Under the pieces are notes generated by a model. It had not been told where the DNA came from, did not search any database, and saw only the letters and a program-made list of their open reading frames with translations. Below are positions 7,912 to 17,007 of a DNA stretch of 17,863 bases, in pieces. How positions within the stretch are numbered: position 1 is the first letter of the stretch; the number at the start of each line of letters is the position of its first letter. Origin of the DNA: Carex sylvatica (lineage: Eukaryota > Streptophyta > Magnoliopsida > Poales > Cyperaceae); NCBI GenBank assembly GCA_964058845.1, contig CAXKVR010000460.1, positions 1 to 17,863 of the forward strand, written 5' to 3'. A program made the translations under genes and the position numbers.

Positions 7912-10640
7912 TTATATGCTTCCCAGGTAAATTTGTTTAATCTTTGAAATTTCAGCTGCCACATCTTCCATTCTCATTCGATCTTTCGGAGCTTCCTTAG
8001 AACAGGCAAGGCCGACATGAACAAGTGGAATTATACACTTCTCCATTACCATGTTCAGAAGATCGTTGCTATTTTCTTGGTTGTTTTCAAGGCATTTGAA
8101 CTCTCCGAACATGCTAGGATCCAAGATCTCAATATTTTTTTCTGGAAATGCACTGGAAACATATGCATGAATGTTAAAACCATCTTTAAACATCGCATCC
8201 GTTGGCCTCTTTCCAGTAATCATCTCCAGAAGAACAATTCCAAAGCTATATACATCACCCTGTGTGGAGATGGTGCTGCCCAATGCATACTCTACAGTAA
8301 AAATTCGAAATACAACAAACATTACATAAAAAAATTATAGGAGGTGTGAAAATTGTTGCAATTTGAGAAGTTGTGATACTTGAAATTTCTTAATTTACCT
8401 GGTGGTATATAGCCAATAGTTCCTTTCAGACCAAGCAAGGTTGTGGACACCTCTGCAGAGGTGGAATGAGAAGCAGCTAAGAACCTTGCTAGACCAAAAT
8501 CACTGACAAGTGCGGTCATGTCAGTGTTGATAAGTATGTTGCCTGGCTTTATGTCACAGTGGACCATTGGAGTAACACAGTGATGATGCAAATAACTCAT
8601 ACCAGAAGCAACATCCATAGCTATATTTATTCCATCAGCCAAACTCAGCTTCTTTCCCGAGGATTTCGGGTGTATCCACTCGTCAAGGCTGCCATTTGGG
8701 ATGTATTCGAAAACTAGAGCTTTGAATTCATTCCCTTTAAAATCTATTGAGGAGCACGAAGTGATGACACCGACTAGATTTTTGTGCCTGATGTTTCTCA
8801 AAGATTCACATTCGGAATTGAAGCTCCTCAGAGCTCCATGCTGCTCAAGGTCAAAAACCTTGACAGCTACTGCTTGGTTATCTAACATTCCCTTATAAAC
8901 AGAACCAAAGCTCCCTGAACCAACCAAGTTATCCGAGGAGAACCCATCAGTTGCTTTTGCAATATCAGAATATGGTACCTTTTTGTACTTATCATACCTG
9001 AATGGAGCTGGTTTAGGCAACTTGACAATCCTCTTATTCCTTCTCAGTTGGTACAGAGTGCTGACAATAAGGCAGAAACATATGACAACAGCAATTGTGA
9101 TGCTGATGCTGATGATCACCATCATTTTAGAGGATCGTGTCGATGCCTTTGGTTGCAAATTGTTGATTAATTGAAAAGGGCATAATGGCAGATGGAGTTC
9201 TGAATCACCGCTACACAATCCTTCATTACCAAGGAGGGATACAGCAGAGGCATTGCTAAAAATGCCACCGGTTGGTACTTCCCCAGTAAAATTGTTGAAA
9301 GAAAGGTTCAGATACTGCAGACCCCGAAGGGATCCGAAGAACTCAGGAATTCTCCCTGAGAGGTTGTTATGAGAGAGATTAAGAAATGTTATCCCTTTCA
9401 TGTTTTCAAAGGATTCAGGGATACCCCCTTGGATTAAGTTGTCTCCCAAAAAGAGCTGCACCAAGGATGGACAAAAACCTAAGGACTCGGGAATTGTACC
9501 TGTCAAGTTGTTCCCTATAAGGGACAGAATATTAAGGGAAGTCATGCGAGATACATCAGGTATGGACCCCGCTAATTGGTTGTGTGATGCATCAAGTTCT
9601 ATCATACTAGTTAACCTTGAAAGTTCTTTCGGAATGGCTCCTTCAAGCTGATTGGAACATATTTTGAGAATCTGCAATCTGGTGCAGTTTCCCAAACTTG
9701 CCGGGATGGTGCTGTTCAGTTCATTTCCCATCAATGTGAGATAGTATAATTCAGTAAGGTTGCCTATGGAATCTGGAATGGGTCCTAACAGTCTATTGTA
9801 ATCAATTTGCAACCTTCCTAATTTTGAAAGAGAACCAATGGTTGAGGGGAGAACACCTTCAAAGTAATTATCACTCAAATCTAATTCAGTGAGGTTCACG
9901 AGATTCCCGATCTCGCGAGGGATCGAACCTTCTATATAATTATACAGTAATAATAGCTTCTGAAGCTTGGTTGAGAGGTTCCCTATTGTATTTGGCAAAC
10001 TGCCTGACAGGTAATTGTAAGAAAAATCAATTGTTTGTAAGGCACTGCAGTTTGCTAATGAAGTTATTAGGTTGTTCACATCTCCCTTAAAAAAATTAGA
10101 ACCTAAGTTTAGTATCTGAAGTTTAGGAAACCTTTGCCGTAGGTATGGTGGAAGAGCTCCAGTCAGATTATTGTAATACAAATTCAAGTAAGTTAGGGAA
10201 GAAATGTTGAAAAGAGAATGTGGGACTAATCCATAGAATTGGTTGTAAGAGAGATCTAGGTGCTTTAGGTCGTTGATACGGCCAAGCTCCCTCGGTATTT
10301 TCCCTTGCAGGCTATTGCCCGTCAGGTTGATTTTTTTAATGAATGTGAGATAGGCTATGTTTGGGGATAAGGAACCGGTGAGTCGCAACGCCCCGAGGTC
10401 TAGTGCATTGACATGGGGTGGATTGTTGTCGTCGCAAGTGACTCCATGCCATTTGCAAAAATCGAGGGAATCATTTCTCCAAGAAGCTAAGGATGAGTGA
10501 GGATCAGAGAGCTTGGATTTGATATTCAGTAGAGTTTGTCGCTCTGAGGCAGCAGCAACAGCAGAAATTAGATTGGAGTCAGATTGTGATAATCAACTTA
10601 TGAAAATGGAAACAAGTATAGGAAACAGAGGACGCATCAT
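7912..10640 (-). CDS. LRR receptor-like Ser/Thr kinase, Xa21/EFR type, with in-frame stop in the signal peptide
   Basis: Exon 1 is 10640-8399 and exon 2 is 8291-7912, with a 107-base GT-AG intron splitting the Glu of GYIPPE. The reading is 873 codons. Codons 1-15 (MMRPLFPILVSIFIS) start a signal peptide, but codon 16 is TGA (10595-10593). The rest is open: an LRR N-cap with SERQTLLNIKSKL and WHGVTC (residues about 32-69), about 16 LRRs (80-455), one membrane segment (about 506-527) and a kinase from about 563. The kinase has its G-loop GSGSFGSVYKG (574-584), Lys594, HCDIKPGN with Asp696, DFG at 714-716 and GDVYSFG. HCD rather than HRD makes it a non-RD kinase, as in Xa21, EFR and FLS2, which sense microbial patterns at the plasma membrane. 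Xa21 has about 1,025 residues and some 23 LRRs, so this ectodomain is short. A nonsense allele, a base error or a pseudogene are all possible. Starting at the TTG of 10388 would lose secretion and is unlikely. Confidence 0.9.
8292..8398 (-). other. Intron of the LRR receptor kinase
   Basis: The donor is G|GTAAATTAAG (8398 downward) and the acceptor TTACTGTAG| (ending at 8292). Reading through it would add about 25 unrelated residues and a stop, ending the kinase after subdomain VII. Splicing restores GYIPPEYALGS. An intron here, in the activation segment, is typical of LRR-XII receptor kinases. Confidence 0.88.
10593..10595 (-). other. In-frame TGA in the receptor-kinase signal peptide
   Basis: Read on the minus strand, the codons are TTC ATA AGT TGA TTA TCA CAA. 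The ATG pair at 10640 and 10637 is in frame before it, and the LRR N-cap is in frame after it. One base change to TGT, TGC or TGG would restore the frame. Confidence 0.88.
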
Positions 10641-10709
10641 TAGTTGTTTTTTTTTGAGGTCTTCTGCCAAGTGTTTCTGAGGTGCACTAAGACTGGAGAC
10701 CAGCTTTCA

Positions 10710-10717
10710 TTATATAG
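10710..10717 (-). promoter_or_regulatory. TATA box of the receptor kinase
   Basis: On the minus strand CTATATAA lies about 70-77 bases before the ATG at 10640. A start site some 30 bases downstream (near 10680) would leave a leader of about 40 bases. A foldback element begins only about 65 bases upstream of the box. Confidence 0.6.
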
Positions 10718-10782
10718 AGATAGAATCACCCAAGACACTTCATTGAAAGTTTCAACTATTAATTGGCCAAGGATAATTCATT

Positions 10783-11134
10783 GGAAGTTCTCAAGTTCAT
10801 CAAGTCTCTTTGTAAATTCAACTCTAAAATCTATTAGATTGGTTTCAAACGACGAATCTGAACTGTTGAAACTCATCTATATCTTTCGAGTGATCCGTCT
10901 ACATACAAAAAAATTTAACTTTTAAATTAATTTAGCATAAAATACATTCATTTTTTTTAATTTTGTTACCACTTGATTCTATACAAAATTAATTTCAAAA
11001 TTTAAAATTTTCTCATGTAGATGCATCACTCGTAAGATAGATGAGTTTCAACTGTTCGAATTCGTTGTTTGAAGCCAATTCGATTAATTTTAGAGTAGGA
11101 TTCATAAAGAAGTATGATGAAATTTAGAACACCC
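10783..11134. mobile_element. Foldback MITE in the receptor-kinase upstream region
   Basis: The left arm (GTTCTCAAGTTCATCAAG from 10787, then AACTCTAAAATC, TTCAAACGACGAAT, GTTGAAACTCATCTAT and GAGTGAT) pairs with the complement of the right arm (10999-11134) with few mismatches. Arms of about 130 bp flank an AT-rich centre. No clear target duplication was found. Its sequence differs from the other foldbacks in the window, so it is a separate family. It lies directly upstream of the kinase promoter. Confidence 0.75.
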
Positions 11135-11366
11135 TGATTTTACTATAATTAATAAGAGATATACATGATAATACATTTGTCGATGTGAACCAAAAGAAAA
11201 AGGTGGCTCATTTAATTTCTTCTGTTAATATTACTGTCCATGGCCGTAAACAAAGGTTGAAATTTATTTCGATCGATGATTGTTAAAAATGTATTTAATT
11301 CTCCATGAAAACTTGGGAGTTGGATGAACATACGAACCCCTGGAGACCACTTATCGGTACTGGATA
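11135..11366. other. Intergenic, no feature seen
   Basis: This is AT-rich sequence between the foldback element and the small inverted-repeat cluster. No open frame, tRNA-like motif or repeat stands out. Confidence 0.5.
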
Positions 11367-11450
11367 CCGATAGAAGAAGGTCATATATATTATAGTGGTT
11401 CAGTACTGATAGAAGAAGGTTATATATTTTTTTTGGCCTTCTTCTATCGG
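11367..11450. repeat. Three-copy motif forming a hairpin (two direct, one inverted)
   Basis: CCGATAGAAGAAGG at 11367-11380 has a perfect 14-base complement, CCTTCTTCTATCGG, at 11437-11450. A second direct copy, GATAGAAGAAGG, lies at 11408-11419. The inverted copy could pair with either direct copy, giving two alternative stems with loops of about 56 or 17 bases. It may be a decayed small foldback or a small-RNA hairpin. No promoter is visible. Confidence 0.7.
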
Positions 11451-11589
11451 GTAGATCCCTACAAATTTAAAAACTTATTTACAAACTTGCTACAACACGT
11501 TAAGATTATCGGAAGCATATTAATTAAAAATGATTTAAACTGTGAGAAAATTAGCATTAGAAGACTACATTTTTGGATTCTAAAACTGT

Positions 11590-11648
11590 AAAATTTTGAA
11601 TTTTTGAAATTTGAATTCAGTAATTTATAGTCCAATGCATAAGAGAGT

Positions 11649-11682
<34 letters not shown>

Positions 11683-11790
11683 GTATATGTACATATATAT
11701 ATTTATGTGTATAATTGTCTGAAAACAATAGTATTTTAAAATACTTAATAAATAGTAAAAAAAATTCAAATAAAATCTTATCTAAAAACA
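11590..11790. repeat. Foldback arm plus ATACAT microsatellite
   Basis: The segment is an inverted copy of 13870-14040. TAGTCCAATGCATAAGAGAG here matches the complement of the stretch near 13986-14010, and ACTTAATAAATAGTAAA here matches the complement of TTTACTATTTATTAAGT near 13890. In the middle, ATACAT units (11649-11683) pass into ATGTATATGT and ATATAT. The open frame across this part (11459-11791, minus) is made of these repeats and is not a gene. Confidence 0.65.
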
Positions 11791-11797
11791 ACAGTAT

Positions 11798-12210
11798 TGG
11801 TATGGAACTACCTAAAGATTAAACATATTTTTTCTAAATTGAACTAAATTTTATTATATTTAATTAAATTTGGGATATATTATTTAGAAATTTGATTTTA
11901 CATTAAACTAAATTAAATTAATCTACATTACGTAGTTGAAATTCTAACTAATACCACAATTTTAACAAATATAAATTAATTTATATAGTAAATTCACAAT
12001 TTCTACTAGAATCGAATAAATAATTTGGTTCTAATACTTTCTGAATGTTTTTGAGGCCAATGCGCGCTACAATTTTCAGGAACTACTCAGACCGAACCAT
12101 TGATTCGATCTTAGTATTTTCCTTAATGGGATCAATAATTTGATATTTTATTTTCTAACAATAAAATATTTTGTGAACTTTGTAAGACCAAACTTTTATG
12201 TATTATTAGG
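11798..12210. repeat. Left half of duplicated segment, copy A
   Basis: This stretch aligns along its length with 17008-17420 (copy B): both begin near CCTAAAGATTAAACATA and share landmarks such as AACAAATATAAATT/ACGAAATATAAATT, GATCGAACCATTGGTTCG-like sequence and TTTCTAACAATAAAA. Many substitutions and small indels show it is old. The match breaks near 12210 and resumes at about 13290, which marks the insertion. No gene is seen in it. Confidence 0.75.
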
Positions 12211-13285
12211 GCCTGATAATTATCTCTCCACTCTCATTCTCCCATTATTTTTCAATTTTATTTGTTCAATCTTTTTCACATTTCTCACGATCTATAAGGA
12301 ATTTTGCGAATCTAAAATCACGAACGTTTTCTATGTAATTTTATATTTAAAATGAGATCCATGATGACATACTTTCGAGCTCGTCTTCACACAAGTATTT
12401 ATACCTCGTCATTTAAGTATTTATACATAGTATTTTACACATATGACACTGCTGACATTTAAAAGTATTAATATCAAGTATTACAAGTATTTATACCTAT
12501 GCACTAAAGTATTTATACCTATGTGGTCAACTATTTTTGTTAGAGAAAGGTTAACGCATGGACAATTGTGAAAAATTAATGCGGAGATATGGGATCCACG
12601 ATTGGGGATAAATACTTACAAGTATAGATATAAATACTTGTGTGACGATGAGCCCGAAAGTATGTCATCATGGATCTCATTTGAAAGATAAAATTGTGTA
12701 GAATACGTTTGTAGTTTTATATTCGCAAAAATTCTCATAGATCATGAGAAATATGGACAACATTGAAAGAAAAAAATTCACCTCATAAAACCTGTATGAT
12801 TATTCTCTCCATGTAGTTTGAGTGATCCCCTCATATAAGTCATATCAATTTAGACATGCAAGTATTAATATATTAGTTTGCATGTATTAATTTATTATCT
12901 TTCAAATATTTATACCTATGAATTTAATTAAACTTGGAAGACCACAGTGTTTTGAATAAATTTAATTAAACTAGTTATTTAAGTTAGTTTATGAAAGTTA
13001 AACACGATTGGGAATAAATACTTACAAGTATAGGTATAAATACTTGTACGATGAGGTATAAATACTTGTGTGACGATGAGTCCGAAAGTATGTAATCATC
13101 GATCTCATTTGATAGATAAAATTGTGTAGAATACGTTCATAATTTTAGATTTACAAAATTTCTCATAGATCGTAAAAAATGTAGACGACGTTGAAAAAAA
13201 AAAAAAAAAAACTAACCTCTAAAAATGTGTATGAGAGATTTAAGAGATGGGGGATGATGGGGGTTGGAGATTTCATATAATTATT
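12211..13285. mobile_element. Complex foldback transposon, about 1.1 kb, inserted into copy A
   Basis: A left arm (12226-12420) is the complement of two later arms, 12600-12790 and 13005-13200. Shared landmarks are GAGATCCATGATGACATACT against AGTATGTCATCATGGATCTC, then GTATGTAATCATCGATCTC. AAGTATTTATACC and close variants recur at about 12393, 12415, 12485, 12507 and 12905. Their complements recur near 12609, 12628, 13016, 13033 and 13055. The outer ends (CTCTCCACTCTCATTCTCCC near 12221 and the complement of the G-rich GATGGGGGATGATGGGGG near 13244) are similar but diverged. The element interrupts the duplicated segment, so its span is set by comparison with copy B. Many short subterminal motifs are typical of DNA transposons. 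No transposase is encoded. Confidence 0.7.
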
Positions 13286-13289
13286 TTTT

Positions 13290-13707
13290 TATTATTTTAC
13301 TTGTTTTGTATTTTTATTATTGTGCTTGTTTTGAGAATTTGTACCTAAAGAAACAATTAGTTGTACGTATCTAGTGTCCACACAGTAACTTTTACTTTAT
13401 CTCCTCATTTAACCTCCACTTGTCACTGTAAAATTCACACAATTGAAATCTAAATTATTAAGTTCTCGTCAAATTAATTTAAAATTGAACAAAACCATAT
13501 ACAACAATGAATGTTTCAAACTGATTGACAATATAATTTGACTATGATAAGAAATGTGGAGCAAATTGACAAATTAATGTGCTTTTAGCAAATTGACAAA
13601 TGTGGAAGACTTGAGCTGTATACTTGGTGGTGACAGAAGACTCCCAACGACTCATCATTGAATGTTTCAACCTAGCTATTGTTATTTTAATAATTAAATG
13701 GTTCGTC
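13290..13707. repeat. Right half of duplicated segment, copy A
   Basis: It aligns with 17420-17839. TTGTGCTTGTTTTG, ATTATTAAGTTCT.GTC, AACAAAACCATATACAACA, GAATGTTTCAAACTGATTGA and AGACTCCCAACGACT occur in the same order in both. The match ends at AAATGGTTCGTC (13696-13707). It has no open frame of note. Confidence 0.8.
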
Positions 13708-13805
13708 TACGATCTGTCTACTCGATTTGTATCATATTCAATAAAATGAAAGACTAATTTTTTCTTTTAAATTATTAGTTTATCAGGCACAATTCACAAA
13801 TATTA

Positions 13806-14292
13806 AAATCTAAACCGTCAATTCAAATCATTCAAAATAATCTCTATATTAAAATGTGCTTAGATATCAAATTTTACATTTTTTGAATTTATTTACTATT
13901 TATTAAGTATTTTATAAAATTATTATGTATGTGTATGTACATATACATATATATATATATATATATATATTTATATGTATATATACTCTATTGTGCATTA
14001 GACTATAAATTATTGAATTTAAATTTTAAAAATTCAATCTGAATTGCTTAACATGTTATTTACATTAAAATATACTTGAAGGCTAAATTTTACAGTTTTT
14101 GAAAAACATTTACTATTTTTTAACATGAGTACAAAATCACTGGGTTTAAAAAAAAGTATGAACTATAAAAAACACAACGATTTTCATAAATTATAAAAAA
14201 ACATCCAAAAAAATGAAAAATTTTGTCTCCAAACAAATTTTAATATAGATATTATGTTGAACCGTTTGAATCGACTGTTTAGACTTTTAATC
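13806..14292. mobile_element. Foldback element of the shared-core family, with a third internal arm
   Basis: TAAACCGTCAATTCAAATCA (from about 13813) pairs with the complement of sequence ending near 14285 (GTTTGAATCGACTGTTTAGA). Both are followed by the core TATATTAAAATGTG/TTTGTCTCCAAAC. A second core copy in the same direction as the left one lies at about 14065-14130 (ATTAAAATATACTTGAAGGC), so two elements may be merged. An ATACAT/AT microsatellite lies at about 13930-13985. It has no coding capacity. Confidence 0.6.
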
Positions 14293-14350
14293 CAATAATT
14301 TACAATCAAATTCACAAGAGAACAAATACATAGCAATGCACAATAACACC

Positions 14351-14375
14351 CCTCTCCCTCTCTCTCTCTCTCTCT
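14351..14375. repeat. (CT)n microsatellite
   Basis: A short CT run (pure at 14358-14375) lies at the right edge of the foldback element. The Arg-Glu repeats in the minus-strand frames at 14184-14487 are a translation of this run and not a protein. Confidence 0.9.
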
Positions 14376-15600
14376 TGTTATTTTTATTTTTGAAAAATTT
14401 CGCAAAAGTTGTAAAATCGTGAGAAGAATTCAAACTCTCAACTTTTAAAAAACATATATATAATTTTAGCAAAGATAAGATATTCACAACTTAGATATAC
14501 TCGAATATATTGTTGAACTCTTTACTATAAGTTTCAACGACATTCATTAATTCATCATCATATTTACTTTTATCGAACTCTTTATTACTGTAGTGCATGT
14601 GAACTGCACTCATTGTATTTTTCTTGGATCTCTTTACTAATATAGTGTTAGGGTATCAATAATATATTTTTAAATGTTTATCTTTATCTATATTGTATTC
14701 GATAAGAAAAGATATAAATAAGAGAATTTTTCATTAGTTTATTAGATATAAGTATAAAAAATTTCTCGTTAATTTATTAAAATTTATTAAATAAAGATAT
14801 AGGTAAAAATTATTTCATAGTCATTATCATATAAGATAATTAATAAATATAATACTATATATGATATTTATTTATAAAGTATAAATTATTTCACAGCAAT
14901 TATATTCACATGCATTACTGTAGAGACTTGGAAAAAGACACCTAATCAAACTAAGTTATGGTAACTAGTAGCTATGGACTAGGAAGTTTATCAAGTTCTT
15001 ACATAAATTTCATTAATACTGAAAATTCTGTTTGCTCAATGGATCCATAACAGGATATATCCAATCTGAATCAATATAATTTTATTATGATAATTTGATT
15101 AATTTATATTACATTTCATACAATATTTTCATTTAGCAATTTATGGTAAATTAATTTATCCAACATTTTATATAGTTTTACGTACAATTAGTAATTTAGG
15201 ACAAATTTGATTTATACAATATTTATCATTTTTATTTAATTAATGAATTTTTATAAAATAATGAGATAAAAAATATAAATGGGAAAAAATTATAATTTTT
15301 TAAATTTTGTAATATTGTGTGCATGATGTATTTAATATATTTTTTATTAAATTATATATGCTATTTTATTAGCTAATTACCAGTATTCGTATCCTTACCC
15401 GTTATCTTAATGGATAAGGATAAGAGTATGGATAAGTTAATTTTTAATGAGTATGGAGAGGGTATGAATAAGACTAATTTTAAATAGACATGAGTATGAA
15501 CATGTCTCTATCCAACTTGTATTGTATCAATTGACACCAAATATTTAAATAGTGTTTATCGCATTATAGCAGAATGGCTGAAAAATGACATTATGCTATA
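14376..15600. other. Intergenic, very AT-rich; one small hairpin
   Basis: No gene or RNA is visible in 1.2 kb. TATCCTTA (15390-15397) pairs with TAAGGATA (15415-15422), followed by several GGATAAG/GAGTATGG words. These resemble subterminal parts of a decayed transposon. The rest is low-complexity AT sequence. Confidence 0.55.
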
Positions 15601-16120
15601 GCGTCGCTATTAAATAATCCTGATTGACAGCTGGCCTATATATAGTGTAAGAAACTCTGATTGACAGATCTATATATAATATATGTTACCCAGATACGGC
15701 CCTGCCAAGGGGATTCGAAGAGGGTCCTGTGCCATATCACTCATAAGCCTCTACCACTACACCATTTCAAACTTATTGTTATAATAGAGTTTTTATTCTA
15801 TTTAATGTATATTTCGCTATAGTGTTATATTTTCATATTTAATTTTTATAATACAAGTATTTGAATTAATAATATAGTTAAAAATATTATATATAATAGC
15901 TGTCTTTTTTATTTTTTTTAAATTGCCGTATCTTCGTATCCATATCCATGCAACATAGTATATAATTAGTATATAATGTTTTTGCGTCGCTATTAATTAA
16001 GAAACTCTGATTGACAACTGGTCTATATATAATGTTGACTGCAGTTGCTACAGCGTCGCTATTAAAAAACCCTGATTTAATTTACAGCTGTTCTTTATAT
16101 AGTGTTGACTGCGGTCATTA
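15601..16120. repeat. Repeated unit of about 66 bp, interrupted by a tRNA-like element
   Basis: GCGTCGCTATTAA occurs at 15601, 15984 and 16053. Each copy is followed by a CTGATTGACA- or CTGATTTAATTTACA-like stretch, CTGG/CTGT, TATATA and, in the later copies, GTTGACTGC. An extra partial copy of the AACTCTGATTGACA part lies near 15652. Copies two and three are adjacent (69 bases apart). Copy one is separated from them by the element at 15690-15957. Confidence 0.65.
15690..15957 (-). mobile_element. tRNA-like (SINE-related) element, minus strand
   Basis: On the minus strand TAGTGGTAGAGG (15760-15749) is a good pol III A box, and TTCGAATCC (15719-15711) is a B-box core about 29 bases downstream, the usual tRNA spacing. 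The plus-strand right end, CGTATCCATATCCATGCAAC then ATAG, matches the end of the GATAC-rich element at 6078-6625. The left side also holds GATACGGCC, as that element does. A relic of a tRNA-derived element within the same family is the best reading. No target duplication is clear. Confidence 0.55.
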
Positions 16121-17007
16121 TAATATTTGGTCCATGCAGTTTGATTCCATCAATATTAAGCAGTGATGAATTTGGAATCGCCTATGACTTCTGTTAGAAA
16201 AAAATAAGGAAAGATTATTACTTATATTGATTTATCAGTGATACCTAATTACAAGCTAGACAGAGACATGCACTAACATGGCAAAAATATCTTCCTTAAT
16301 ATATATTATTTTATATTCAGAAAAGTTTAAATATTCTAGATATTAGTTTAAATGCTCTAATATTATAATTTGGCCACCAAGAACTTAATTTATGCATAGG
16401 ACAAATACCAATGGGGGTTCATTCTTTAATTATATATCCCTGTTCAAAATAGATTTAAATCTAGTTCTCTTGTTAATTAACACGCCAATGATCCAAACGC
16501 TTAATTAATAATATATATATTAATAATATGTTTTTTACATTAGTATTATTAATAATTGTAATATAATATTATATTTATTATTATTAATATGGTTTTTTTA
16601 TTAACCATATACCAACCACACATGATATCAGAGGCGATTTGTCCATATGTATATAGTGTTATAATTTTTTAATGACAGTTGTTAATGTTTATTTGTATTA
16701 ATATCTTATTATTATTGTTGTTGTTGTTCAAATAATTTGTTTTTTTTTAATATCATGTTTTGTTGTTGTATAACAGAAAAATTAATTGATTTACAGAAAT
16801 TTTAACTCAATTATTTAGGCTTTGGACGATCCTTTTTTGCTCTAAAATTGGAAAATTTTTGAGTTTCGCCCTAAAAATCTTGTAGATCTCTTTGCGAGCT
16901 TTCTGGAATGGAATCACAATAAGAAATTATAGTTTCACATCAAAAATTATGTCCATTTAAAGTGTGAATATTCATTTGTATTTTTTGTTGGATTTCTTCG
17001 ACCTGCA
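16121..17007. other. Intergenic, AT-rich, with short TTG microsatellite
   Basis: No gene is visible. ATT units pass into TTG units at about 16706-16728. TGATATCAGAG (16623-16633) looks slightly like a retrotransposon primer-binding site, but there are no LTRs around it. Confidence 0.55.

Noticed and set aside
10544..10597. 54-base intron that would remove the receptor-kinase stop codon
   Set aside because: It has GT..AG ends and is a multiple of three, but it is shorter than usual plant introns and would delete the signal-cleavage region, giving an abnormal N-terminus.
8017..10925. Plus-strand open frames opposite and upstream of the receptor kinase
   Set aside because: Those at 8017-9651 are antisense shadows of the kinase exons. 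The one at 10644-10925 lies in its leader, promoter and foldback element.
11459..12355. Open frames at 11459-11791 (minus) and 12140-12355 (plus)
   Set aside because: They lie in a microsatellite-bearing foldback arm and in transposon sequence, with strongly biased composition.
14184..14487. Two minus-strand frames with an Arg-Glu repeat
   Set aside because: The repeat is a direct translation of the CT microsatellite at 14351-14375.
16623..16633. TGATATCAGAG as a retrotransposon primer-binding site
   Set aside because: It only partly matches the tRNA-Met type site, and no LTR end or second LTR can be placed around it.
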